From Variovorax sp. WS11 (GTDB lineage Bacteria > Pseudomonadota > Gammaproteobacteria > Burkholderiales > Burkholderiaceae_C): DNA of 64,000 nt. Shown one piece after another: positions 36,708 to 44,707 of the stretch. The notes beneath the pieces were generated by a model. The model had not been told where the DNA came from. It did no database searches and was given only the letters and a program-made list of their open reading frames with translations. Location of the stretch: positions 248,001 to 312,000 of the forward strand of contig NZ_JAAGOW010000002.1 of the NCBI RefSeq assembly GCF_010499245.1, read 5' to 3'. The position numbers were made by a program, and so were the translations under genes. Within the stretch, counting starts at the first letter, position 1; every line of letters starts with the position of its first letter.

Positions 36708-37648
36708 TGGATCGAGACCCGTGGGTCGAACAAGGGATAGCAAAGGTCGACCACGAGGTTGATGACCACGTAGATCACCGCCGTGAACAGCAGGCAGCCC
36801 TGCACCACCGGGTAGTCGCGGGCGAAGATGGCATCCACCAGCAGCCGGCCCAGGCCGGGCAGCGTGAACACCGTCTCCAGCACCGCGATGCCGCCCAGCA
36901 GATGGCCCAGCACCAGGCCGATGAGGGTCAGCGTCGGCGCGAAGGCGTTGGGCAGCACATGGCGCGACAGCACGCGGCGTTCCGAGGCGCCCTTGGCGCG
37001 CGCATGCGAGACGTACTCGAGCCGCAGCACCTCGATCGCGCTGGCGCGCGACATGCGCGTGAGGATGCCGGTCTCGATCATCGCCAGGGTGGCGATGGGC
37101 AGGATCACGTAGGTCAGCCCCTGCAGGAAGCCCTCGCCGAAGGACACGTAGCCCACCACCGGCAGCCAGCCCAGGTACAGGCCGAAGAAGAGCAGCAGCA
37201 GCAGACCGAGCCAGAAGCTCGGGACGGAGAGCAGCAGCGTGGCGCCGGCCACGATGGCCACGTCGAGCGGCTTGTTCTGCTTCCAGGCGGCCAGCAGCCC
37301 GGCGGGCACGGCGACCGCGGCGGCAATGGCGACGGCGACCAGCACGATGATCGCGCTGACCTGGAAACGCTCCAGCACCAGCGGCAGCACCGGCAGCCCG
37401 TTGGCGATGGACTCCCCCAGGTCGCCGCGCATCACCTGGCCGAGCCAATGGAAGAACTGCGCAGCCAGGGGCTGGTCCAGGCCCAGCTGCCGGCGCAAGG
37501 CCTCCAGCTGGGCCGCGTCGGCGCCGTCTCCCAGCATCAGCTGGGCCGGGTCGCCGGGGATCAGGCGGATCAGCGAGAACACTGCCACCGCGACCAGCAG
37601 CAGCGTGGGGATCGTCATCGCAATCCGGCGCAACACATAGGCGAACAC
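36704..37648 (-). CDS. Peptide ABC transporter permease (DppB type)
   Basis: A 314-residue integral membrane permease with the typical N-terminus AYVLRRIAMTIPTLLLVAV, then LIRLIPGDPAQLMLG and LRRQLGLDQPL. About six membrane segments follow. The EAA-like loop is VLRLEYVSHARAKGASERRVLSRHVLPNA (core YVSHARAKGASERRVL), and it ends DLCYPLFDPRV. It pairs with the DppC-type gene to form the channel for peptides or related amides. It lies 10 bp after the binding-protein gene. Confidence 0.94.
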   Translation of the reverse strand: MFAYVLRRIAMTIPTLLLVAVAVFSLIRLIPGDPAQLMLGDGADAAQLEALRRQLGLDQPLAAQFFHWLGQVMRGDLGESIANGLPVLPLVLERFQVSAIIVLVAVAIAAAVAVPAGLLAAWKQNKPLDVAIVAGATLLLSVPSFWLGLLLLLFFGLYLGWLPVVGYVSFGEGFLQGLTYVILPIATLAMIETGILTRMSRASAIEVLRLEYVSHARAKGASERRVLSRHVLPNAFAPTLTLIGLVLGHLLGGIAVLETVFTLPGLGRLLVDAIFARDYPVVQGCLLFTAVIYVVINLVVDLCYPLFDPRVSIQ

Positions 37649-37658
37649 GATGCGGCTC

Positions 37659-39230
37659 CTACTGCACGCGCACGTTCCAGAAGCGCGGCTTGTCGGCGGC
37701 CCAGGCCTTGTAGCCGACCACGCTCTTGCGCAGGCCCGCGGTGTCGGCGCCGTTGAAGAGCACCAGCATCGGCGCGTCGTCCAGCATGCGCCGATGCAGC
37801 TCGTCGAACAGCGCCTGCCGCTTGGCCTTGTCGGCCACGGTCATCGACTCGGCGAGCACGCGCTGCGCCTCGGCGTTGTCCCAGACCTTGCGCGGCTGCG
37901 TGCTCTTGGGCCCCGACACGGACTCGTAGCTCAGCGAAGGGTCGAGCCGCGAGGAATAGACGAAGGCCATGCTCTGGTACTGGCCGCGGTTGTAGCGGTC
38001 GAGCTGCGTGGCCCAGTCCAGCACCTCCAGCTCGATCTTGATGCCGGCTTCTGCTGCCATGGCCTGCACCGTCACCGCGGCATCGAAGCACACCGGGTAG
38101 CGCTTGTTGGTCAGCAGCTTGATCGGCTGCCCCTGGTAGCCGGCCTCGGCCAGGAGCTTCTTGGCCTGTGCCAGGTCGCGCTTGTAGCCCGACTTCTGGA
38201 CCGCTCCGTAGTAGGGACTGGAGGTCGGCACCACCGAGTTGTTGGGCTTGGACAGCCCCTCGCTCACGGCGCGCGCGAGCTCCGGCGTGTCCACCGCCAG
38301 CGCCAGCGCGCGGCGGATGCGCACGTCCTGCAGCAGCGGGTCCTTGGTCTGGAACAGCAGGCCGACGATGTTCATCGAGGGCGAGACCTCGACCTTGACC
38401 TCGGGCCGCGCGCGCAGCTCGGGCACGTCGGCCGAGGAAGCGCCGGTGAATGCGTCGATCGCGCCGCTGTAGAGCGCCGTCTTGGCCGCCGAGGCATCGG
38501 GAATGACCACGTAGCGCAGCGTCTCCACCTCGGCCTTCTTGCCGCCGGTGAAGCCGTCCATGGGTTCGGCGCGCGAGGCATAGCCCGCGAAGCGCACCAC
38601 CTCGATGAACTGCCCGCGCCGCCATTCCTTCAGCTTGTACGGGCCCGTGCCCACCGGCTCCTTCCACTTGCCGTCGGCACCGACCGAGCTGCGGTGCATG
38701 ATGGCCGAGCCGCCGCAATCGGGGCGTGCCATGGTGGTCAGCAGCAGGCCGGTGGGGCGCTCCAGCTTGAACACCACCGTCTTCGGATTGGGCGCCTCCA
38801 CCGACAGCACCTTGGTCATGCCGCGGCCGTCGAATTCGGGCAGGCAGCGCCAGCCGATGGCGGGGTCGAGAAAGCGCTTCCAGCTCCAGACCACGTCGTC
38901 GGCCGCGAGCGGCGCGTCGTTGTGGAATTTCACGCCGTCGCGCAGCGTGAAGGTGTAGGCCAGGCCGTCGGGCGCCACCTCCACCTTGCTCGCCAGCATG
39001 GGGCCGACGCTGGTGTCCTCGCGCAGCGCCACCAGGCCTTCGCCCATGTGCATCAGGACGGCATCGGTGTTGTCGTCGCGGTTGACGCCCGGCTCGGTCG
39101 AGCGCATGTCCGCGTTGAGTTGCACGCGCAGCGTGCCGGGCTGCGGCTGGGCATGCGCCGATGCCAGCGAGAGCGCCGCGAGGCAGGCGGCGAAGCCGAG
39201 GCTTGTGCTTTTCAGGCTTGTGCTCTTCAT
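37659..39230 (-). CDS. Peptide ABC transporter substrate-binding protein (family 5)
   Basis: A 523-residue periplasmic binding protein of the DppA/OppA family. The signal peptide is GFAACLAALSLASAHAQ. Family signatures include LVALREDTSVGPMLASKVEVAPDG (core MLASKVEVAPDGLAYTF), FHNDAPLAADDVVWSWKRF, GTGPYKLKEW and VRIRRALALAVD. Just after the signal peptide, STSLKSTSLG is a short sequence duplication. It follows the C45 hydrolase by 25 bp and so belongs to the same operon. The ligand could be a peptide, an N-acyl amino acid or another amide. Confidence 0.94.
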   Translation of the reverse strand: MKSTSLKSTSLGFAACLAALSLASAHAQPQPGTLRVQLNADMRSTEPGVNRDDNTDAVLMHMGEGLVALREDTSVGPMLASKVEVAPDGLAYTFTLRDGVKFHNDAPLAADDVVWSWKRFLDPAIGWRCLPEFDGRGMTKVLSVEAPNPKTVVFKLERPTGLLLTTMARPDCGGSAIMHRSSVGADGKWKEPVGTGPYKLKEWRRGQFIEVVRFAGYASRAEPMDGFTGGKKAEVETLRYVVIPDASAAKTALYSGAIDAFTGASSADVPELRARPEVKVEVSPSMNIVGLLFQTKDPLLQDVRIRRALALAVDTPELARAVSEGLSKPNNSVVPTSSPYYGAVQKSGYKRDLAQAKKLLAEAGYQGQPIKLLTNKRYPVCFDAAVTVQAMAAEAGIKIELEVLDWATQLDRYNRGQYQSMAFVYSSRLDPSLSYESVSGPKSTQPRKVWDNAEAQRVLAESMTVADKAKRQALFDELHRRMLDDAPMLVLFNGADTAGLRKSVVGYKAWAADKPRFWNVRVQ

Positions 39231-39255
39231 CTTGTGTCTCCTCTTTCGGTGCGCC

Positions 39256-40379
39256 CTAGAGCGAATACTCGGTGTAGATGTGTTCCTTGAACGGCGTCGG
39301 CGCGATGCGCATCCTTCGCGCAGCGGGGTCGATGACGATGGTCGCGACCGTCGCCGAGGTCGCGCCGCCCGGCCCCGCGCTCGGCGCACGGCAGACGGCG
39401 CGCGGCAGACGGCGCGCGGCGAACCGAAGCGGTCGGACAGCGCCTCGATCACGTCCTCCTCGCCCAGCCTGCCGGCGCGCTCGCCGAGGAACTCGCTCAC
39501 ACGCCGGTCGCGGTAGAGCGAATCGGGCGTGGTCTCCAGGCTTTTGTCGTGCACGCGCGCCAGCGCGCCCGGCGTCTTGAAGTGGTTGGCATGCACCAGC
39601 ACGCCGTTCTCCGGCAGCTGCCAGAACACCTGCTGCGGGCAGGTCTCCAGGCTCACGGCCTCGCCGTCGGCGTGGCTCAGGATCATGTTGTTGGAGATGG
39701 TGCGCGCGCTGCGGAACACCACGCCCAGCGCCTGCGCATAGAGCGGGGCCTTGAGGATCGTGCGCCGGATCAGCGGCAGCGGCACGCCGGCCGTGCGGCC
39801 GTCCTCCGCACTCTTCAGGAAGTTGCCGGTGAGCGCGATGCCGTGCTCGTTGAGCCCCGCGCGCGCCAGCGTGCCGGCCTCGACGAAGGTGAGGATGGCC
39901 GGGCCGCTCGCCGGGCGGATGCGCAGGACCACGCCCAGGTCCACGCTCTCCACGCGCCAGTCCCAGTTCTGCGCATGGATGAGGCGGCCGTCGCGCGCGG
40001 CGGCAGGCATCACCACCACGCCGGTGCAGCCATCGGGCGGCTCGGTGGCTTCGAGCTGCTCGTGCGCATAGAGCAGCTCGCTGCGCGCGTTGAGCGCGAC
40101 GATTTCCTCGGGCTCGACCTCGGCGCCGGCCGCGATACCCTCGATCTCGCGCATCGACTCGGCGTCGAAGGCCTCGATCTGCGGCACGAAGCGGCGCGCC
40201 AGCGCCTTGGTGCGCGACCAGTCCAGTCCCACCTTCTCGTAGGCGGCGCGGTAGGTGCGGATGGACAGCGCAATGCGGTCGCCGGCCGCGCGGCCGTACT
40301 GCATGCCGCGCTGTTGCGCGTCGCCCTCGATGTCGATCAGCGGGAAAGCGGTGAGCGTCATGGCAGCCGCCTCTTTCAT
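39256..40379 (-). CDS. C45-family autoproteolytic acyltransferase/hydrolase, frameshifted by a tandem duplication
   Basis: An Ntn-hydrolase of the acyl-CoA:6-aminopenicillanate acyltransferase-like (peptidase C45) family. The self-cleavage site is DGC with Cys118 as the expected nucleophile; NARSELL and AQNWDW are family-typical. The frame breaks in a 14-bp tandem duplication at 39390-39417. Removing one copy joins SPRAVCRAPSAG to GGATSATVATIVIDP and the C-terminus EHIYTEYSL, giving about 370 residues. As read, translation instead continues out of frame into the downstream binding-protein gene. It overlaps the aminotransferase by ATGA. It probably cleaves or makes an amide bond of the imported compound. 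Confidence 0.85.
39390..39417. repeat. 14-bp tandem duplication inside the C45 gene
   Basis: GGCAGACGGCGCGC is present twice head to tail (39390-39403 and 39404-39417). Fourteen is not a multiple of three, so the second copy shifts the reading frame. Deleting one unit restores the gene exactly. Confidence 0.9.
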
Positions 40380-41715
40380 TGAACGGGCGTCTGCGCGCGC
40401 ATGACCGCGTTGCGCAGGCTGTCGACGATCTGGTCGACCTCGGCGCGCGAGACCACCAGCGGCGGCGACAGCGCAATGCTCTCGCCCACCGGCCGCACCA
40501 GCACGCCGGCCGCCATGCAGTCACGCTGCACGGCCTGCGCGCGGGCGCCCGGCTGGCCGGCCCAGGGCGCGAGCTCGATCGCACCCAGCAGGCCCAGGTT
40601 GCGGATGTCGACCACGCCCGGCAGCTCGCGCAGCGAATGCAGGCCTGCTTCGAAGTACGGTGCGATGTCGGCCGTGCGCTGCGCCAGGCCCTCCTCGGCA
40701 TGCACGTCGAGCGTGGCCAGTGCGGCCGCGCAGGCCAGCGGATGGCCCGAGTAGGTGTAGCCGTGCGAGAACTCCACGCCGCTCTCGCTGCCGCGCATGA
40801 AGGCGTCGTAGATGCCCTTGCGCACCAGCACGGCCCCCATGGGCACCACGGCGTTGGTCAGGCCCTTGGCCGTGGTCGCGATGTCGGGCACGACGCCGAA
40901 GTAGTCGGCGGCGAAGTTCGCCCCCAGCCGGCCGAAGCCGGTGATCACCTCGTCGAAGATCAGGAGGATGCCGTGGCGGTCGCAGATCTCGCGCAGCCGC
41001 TTCAGGTAGCCGGCCGGCGGCGGCAGCACGCCGGTGGCACCGGCGACCGGCTCCACGATCACGGCGGCGATGGTGGCCGGGTCGTGCAGCGCGCAGATGG
41101 CTTCCAGCGCATCGGCATATTCCAGCCCGTGCGCCGGCTCGCCGCGCGAGAAGGCGTTGCGCTTCAGGTCATGCGTGTGCGGCAGGTGGTCCACGCCGGA
41201 CAAGAGCGGCCCGAAGGCGTGCGGTGCTTGGCGATGCCGGCCACCGAGATGCCGCCGAAGCCCACGCCGTGGTAGGCGCGCTCGCGGCCGATCAGGCGCC
41301 AGCGGCCGGCATCGCCGCGGGCGCGATGGTAGGCCAGCGCCATCTTGAGCGCGGTGTCCACCGACTCCGAGCCCGAGTTGGTGAAGAACACGTGGTCGAG
41401 ATCGCCGGGTGCCAGCTCGGCGATGCGCGCCGCGAGCTCGAAGGCCGGCGGGTGGCCGATCTGGAAGCTGGACGCATAGTCCAGCGTGTCGACCTGCTGC
41501 TTGAGCGCGGCCGAGATCCTCGGATGGCGATGGCCCGCGTTGACGCACCACAGGCCCGCGATCGCGTCGAGCAGCTTGCGGCCGTCGGACATCTGGTAGT
41601 GCATGCCCTCGGCGCCGACGATGAAGCTCGGGTCGCGCTTGAACTTGCGGTTGGCGGTGAAGGGCATCCAGTAGGCGTCGAGCCTGGTGGATTCGAGGGT
41701 GGCTGCTGCTTGCAT
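40376..41715 (-). CDS. Class III omega-aminotransferase, frameshifted
   Basis: A PLP-dependent class III aminotransferase of about 446 residues, resembling omega-amino acid:pyruvate transaminases. The N-terminal part has YWMPFTANRKFKRDP, GLWCVNAGHRHP, FFTNSGSESVDTALKMA and AYHGVGFGG. The frame then changes at about 41216-41226 (a one-base deletion in AAC would explain it), and the rest follows in another frame: FGPLLSGVDHLPHTHD, LIFDEVITGFGRLG with the cofactor aspartate, and TTAKGLTNAVVPMG with the PLP lysine. It is the first gene of the peptide-transport operon and overlaps the C45 gene. Substrate unknown; probably an amine or beta-amino acid released from the imported compound. Confidence 0.88.
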
Positions 41716-41762
41716 GAACGGGTCTCTGGGTGTCGTCGTGCAAGGATCGTAGGCGGGTGAAT

Positions 41763-41810
41763 TGTATTTTTCAATTCTCAAATACAAAAATACGAGGCTC
41801 AAAAATACAA
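41763..41810. promoter_or_regulatory. AT-rich operator array before the aminotransferase operon
   Basis: TTGTATTT (41763-41770) and AAATACAA (41780-41787) form an inverted repeat with a nine-base gap, and a third half-site AAATACAA lies at 41803-41810. The first half-site is 48 bp upstream of the aminotransferase start. The stretch is strikingly AT-rich for this genome. It fits binding by a GntR-type dimer, plausibly the regulator at 33207. The rest of the 217-bp gap holds no other recognised signal. Confidence 0.55.
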
Positions 41811-41932
41811 AGCGGTGACAGCGGCACAGGCCTCTCGCGACGCACAACGCAGGCACGAAGGGTTAGCATTCACGCTCCGGCGCCGCCCGTTCGGGGCACC
41901 TGCCCATCACCGCCCGCGAGGTCCCTATTCCC

Positions 41933-42676
41933 GTGACTGCCCCCACCCGTGCCGACGCCGCGTCCCCAGGCGACGGCTCGGCGTTCACGATGGCCTTCCA
42001 GCCGATCGTGGACCTGGAGCGGCGGGAGATCTTCGCGCACGAGGCGCTGGTGCGCGGCACGACCGGCGAAGGCGCTTCCGAGGTGCTCGGCCGCGTCAGC
42101 CCGCAGGACCGCTTCGCGTTCCACGAGGCCTGCCGGGTGAAGGCGATCGAGATGGCCACCGCATTGGGCATGCAATCGAGGCTCAGCCTCAACGTGATGC
42201 CCAACGACGTCGCGGGCCAGGAAGCCTGCTTCCGCACCGCCATGGCCACGGCCCTGCGCTGCAACTTTCCCGTTCACCGGCTGATGTTCGAGATCACCGA
42301 GGGCGAGCGCGTCGACGACCTGCCCGGCCTCGCCGCCACCTTTCGCACCTTCAAGCGCTACGGATTCACTTCGGCGATCGACGACTTCGGCGCGGCCTAT
42401 GCCGGCTTCGAGCTGCTCGCGGCCTTCCAGCCCGACGTGGTGAAGATCGACATGAGCCTGGTCCGCGGCATCCACCAGGACCCGGTCCGCATCACGATCG
42501 TGAAGGGCTTCGTGGCGACCTGCGACGAGCTGGGCATCCGGGTGATCGCGGAAGGGGTCGAGGCCTGGGATGAGGTCAACGTGCTGCGCGCACTGGGCGT
42601 GGAACTCTTCCAGGGCTTCCTGTTCGCGAGGCCCGCGATCGCCGCCCTGCCGACCGTGGCGTGGGACGCCGCCTGA
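41933..42676 (+). CDS. EAL-domain c-di-GMP phosphodiesterase
   Basis: A 247-residue stand-alone EAL domain that should hydrolyse cyclic di-GMP. The active-site signature is complete: EALVRG, SLNVMP (Asn), FEITEGE (Glu), AIDDFGAAYAG (two Asp), VKIDMSLVRG (Lys and Asp), VIAEGVEAWDE (Glu) and FQGFLFARP. No sensory or membrane domain is attached. The start codon is GTG. It is convergent with the GspE-like ATPase gene 32 bp away, which carries c-di-GMP-binding motifs, and a diguanylate cyclase lies just beyond. Confidence 0.93.
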   Translation: MTAPTRADAASPGDGSAFTMAFQPIVDLERREIFAHEALVRGTTGEGASEVLGRVSPQDRFAFHEACRVKAIEMATALGMQSRLSLNVMPNDVAGQEACFRTAMATALRCNFPVHRLMFEITEGERVDDLPGLAATFRTFKRYGFTSAIDDFGAAYAGFELLAAFQPDVVKIDMSLVRGIHQDPVRITIVKGFVATCDELGIRVIAEGVEAWDEVNVLRALGVELFQGFLFARPAIAALPTVAWDAA

Positions 42677-42708
42677 CCCTGGCCTGAGGCGGGCCTCGTG
42701 CCCCGCAC

Positions 42709-44592
42709 TCAGACGTTGCTGGTCGCGCGCACTTCGTCGATCGTCGTCTGCCCGGAAAGCACTTTGGCGATGCCGTCCTGGCGCAGGGTGCGCATGCCCT
42801 CGCGCAGCGCCGCCTGCTGAATCTCCTCGGCGCGGGCGCCGCCTTGCACCAGGCGGCGCAGCCCCTTGGACATCAGCATCAGCTCGTGGATGCCGACGCG
42901 CCCTCTGAAGCCGGTGTCCTTGCACTGCTTGCAGCCGGCGCTCGAGAAGCTCATGAGCCGCCCGTCGCGGGCATGGCGGCGCTCCCAGGAAGCGACCACC
43001 CCTTCGCGATCGGACGGCGAGGCCTTCACCGCGTAGGCATTCAGGTAGTCGGACACCAGCTCGTCGATCTCCTCCGGGGTTAGGGGGCGGCTGCTGATGC
43101 AGTGGGTGCACAGGCGGCGCACCAGCCGCTGCGCCAGTACGGCCAGCAGCGAGTCCGCGAAATTGAAGGGGTCCATGCCCATGTCGAGCAGCCGCGTCAC
43201 GGTCTCGGGCGCGCTGTTGGTGTGCAGCGTCGACAGCACGAGGTGGCCCGTCAGCGAGGCCTCGATCGCCATCTTCGCGGTCTCGTCGTCGCGGATCTCG
43301 CCGACCATGATCACGTCCGGATCGGCGCGCACGAAGGCGCGCAGCGCCTTGGCGAAAGTCCAGTCGATGCGGGGGTTGATCTGCACCTGCCGCAGGCCCG
43401 CCTGCGTGATCTCGATGGGGTCTTCCGCAGTCCAGATCTTGCGTTCGGGCGTGTTGATATGCATGAGCGCCGAGTGCAGGGTCGTGGTCTTGCCCGAGCC
43501 GGTCGGCCCGACGCACAGCACCATGCCGTAGGGGCGCTCGATGGCCTCGGTGAGCCGCGCCAGGTTGCGCCCCGACAGCCCCAGCGCATCCAGCGCGATG
43601 GGCTTGGCCGACGCCAGGATGCGCATCACCACGTCTTCCAGCCCGCTGGTGGTCGGGATGGTCGCGACGCGCAGCTCGATGCGGTGCTGGGGCGAGAACT
43701 TGGCGAAGTTGATCTTGCCGTCCTGGGGCTTGCGCTTCTCGCTGATGTCGAGGTCGCACATGATCTTCACGCGCGCGACGATCGCGTTGCGGTAGCTGGG
43801 CGGCAGCTCCAGGTAGGTGTAGAGGCGCCCGTCGCGGCGAAAGCGGATGCGGGTCTTCTCGCGCCCGGGGTAGCTCTCGATGTGGATGTCCGACACGCCC
43901 TCGCGGTGCGCTTCCTGGATCATGCTGTTGATCATCCGCACCAGCGAGTTGTCCGATTGCTCGATCGGCGCGTCCTCGTCGGCCGGCGCCCGGACCTCCT
44001 TCTCGAGGGTCTCCAGCAGCTCGCTGGTGCCGGCCAGGTCGAAGTCGATGCTCATCGGGTCGGCCGCCGCCGGGCGCCCCTCCGCCTGAGCACCGATCTT
44101 CTCGTACGCCTTCTGCAGCACATCGTCCAGGTCGCGGCACTGGCCGATCACCGGCACCACCTTCATCTGGCCGATGAACTCCACCTCGTCGATGGCCGCG
44201 TGCCGGCTGGCCGGGTCGTCGAGCGCGAGCACGAGGCGGCCCTCGTGGATCATCAGCGGCATCACCTGCAGGCGCCGCGCCACGCCATGGCTGATCTTGC
44301 GCAGGGCTTCGGCCGCGGGCGGGAACAGCTGCAGGTTGACCAGCGGATAGCCCATCTTGCGCACCAGCGCGAGCTGCAGTTGCGAGCGGCTCACCACGCC
44401 CATGCGCACCAGCGTCTCGCCCAACGGCACGCTGCGGTCGAGCTGCTGCTGCGCCAGCGCGGCCTCCAGCTGCTCTTCCGTGACCATGCCCAGCGAGACC
44501 AGCGCCTGGCCGATGCGCATGATCGGCATGCGGCCCTGGGCCTCGAGTTCCTTCAACAACTGATCCGGCGTGACGACTTCCGCAGACGACAT
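42709..44592 (-). CDS. GspE/PilB-like secretion or pilus ATPase with MshEN motifs
   Basis: A 627-residue hexameric ATPase of the type II secretion / type IV pilus assembly class. The C-terminal core has Walker A GPTGSGKTTT, the Asp box, Walker B GEIRDDETAKMAIEASLTGH (core VGEIRDDETA), and a tetracysteine zinc motif (CTHC and CKQC). The N-terminus has two MshEN-type repeats, RIGQALVSLGMVTEEQ (from residue 26) and PLGETLVRMGVVSRSQ (from residue 56), a pattern known to bind c-di-GMP. No other secretion or pilus gene is adjacent, so the machine served is unknown. Confidence 0.92.
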   Translation of the reverse strand: MSSAEVVTPDQLLKELEAQGRMPIMRIGQALVSLGMVTEEQLEAALAQQQLDRSVPLGETLVRMGVVSRSQLQLALVRKMGYPLVNLQLFPPAAEALRKISHGVARRLQVMPLMIHEGRLVLALDDPASRHAAIDEVEFIGQMKVVPVIGQCRDLDDVLQKAYEKIGAQAEGRPAAADPMSIDFDLAGTSELLETLEKEVRAPADEDAPIEQSDNSLVRMINSMIQEAHREGVSDIHIESYPGREKTRIRFRRDGRLYTYLELPPSYRNAIVARVKIMCDLDISEKRKPQDGKINFAKFSPQHRIELRVATIPTTSGLEDVVMRILASAKPIALDALGLSGRNLARLTEAIERPYGMVLCVGPTGSGKTTTLHSALMHINTPERKIWTAEDPIEITQAGLRQVQINPRIDWTFAKALRAFVRADPDVIMVGEIRDDETAKMAIEASLTGHLVLSTLHTNSAPETVTRLLDMGMDPFNFADSLLAVLAQRLVRRLCTHCISSRPLTPEEIDELVSDYLNAYAVKASPSDREGVVASWERRHARDGRLMSFSSAGCKQCKDTGFRGRVGIHELMLMSKGLRRLVQGGARAEEIQQAALREGMRTLRQDGIAKVLSGQTTIDEVRATSNV

Positions 44593-44707
44593 GGCTTTGG
44601 CCTCTCTTGTTGGGTTTTTCTTGGGGAACTGCAGGGCTCCCAGCAGCGATTTCAGCACAGCTGCGCGGCCCGCACGAGGAGGGCCTCCGCCCTCACTACG
44701 AAAGTAC

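Noticed and set aside
37659..40379. A single 906-residue fusion of C45 hydrolase and binding protein
   Set aside because: The join is an out-of-frame read-through caused by the 14-bp duplication. The binding protein has its own start and signal peptide at 39230.
44681..44696. GAGGGC/GCCCTC hairpin after the diguanylate cyclase gene
   Set aside because: Short GC stem without a following T-run; such stems are common by chance at this GC content.
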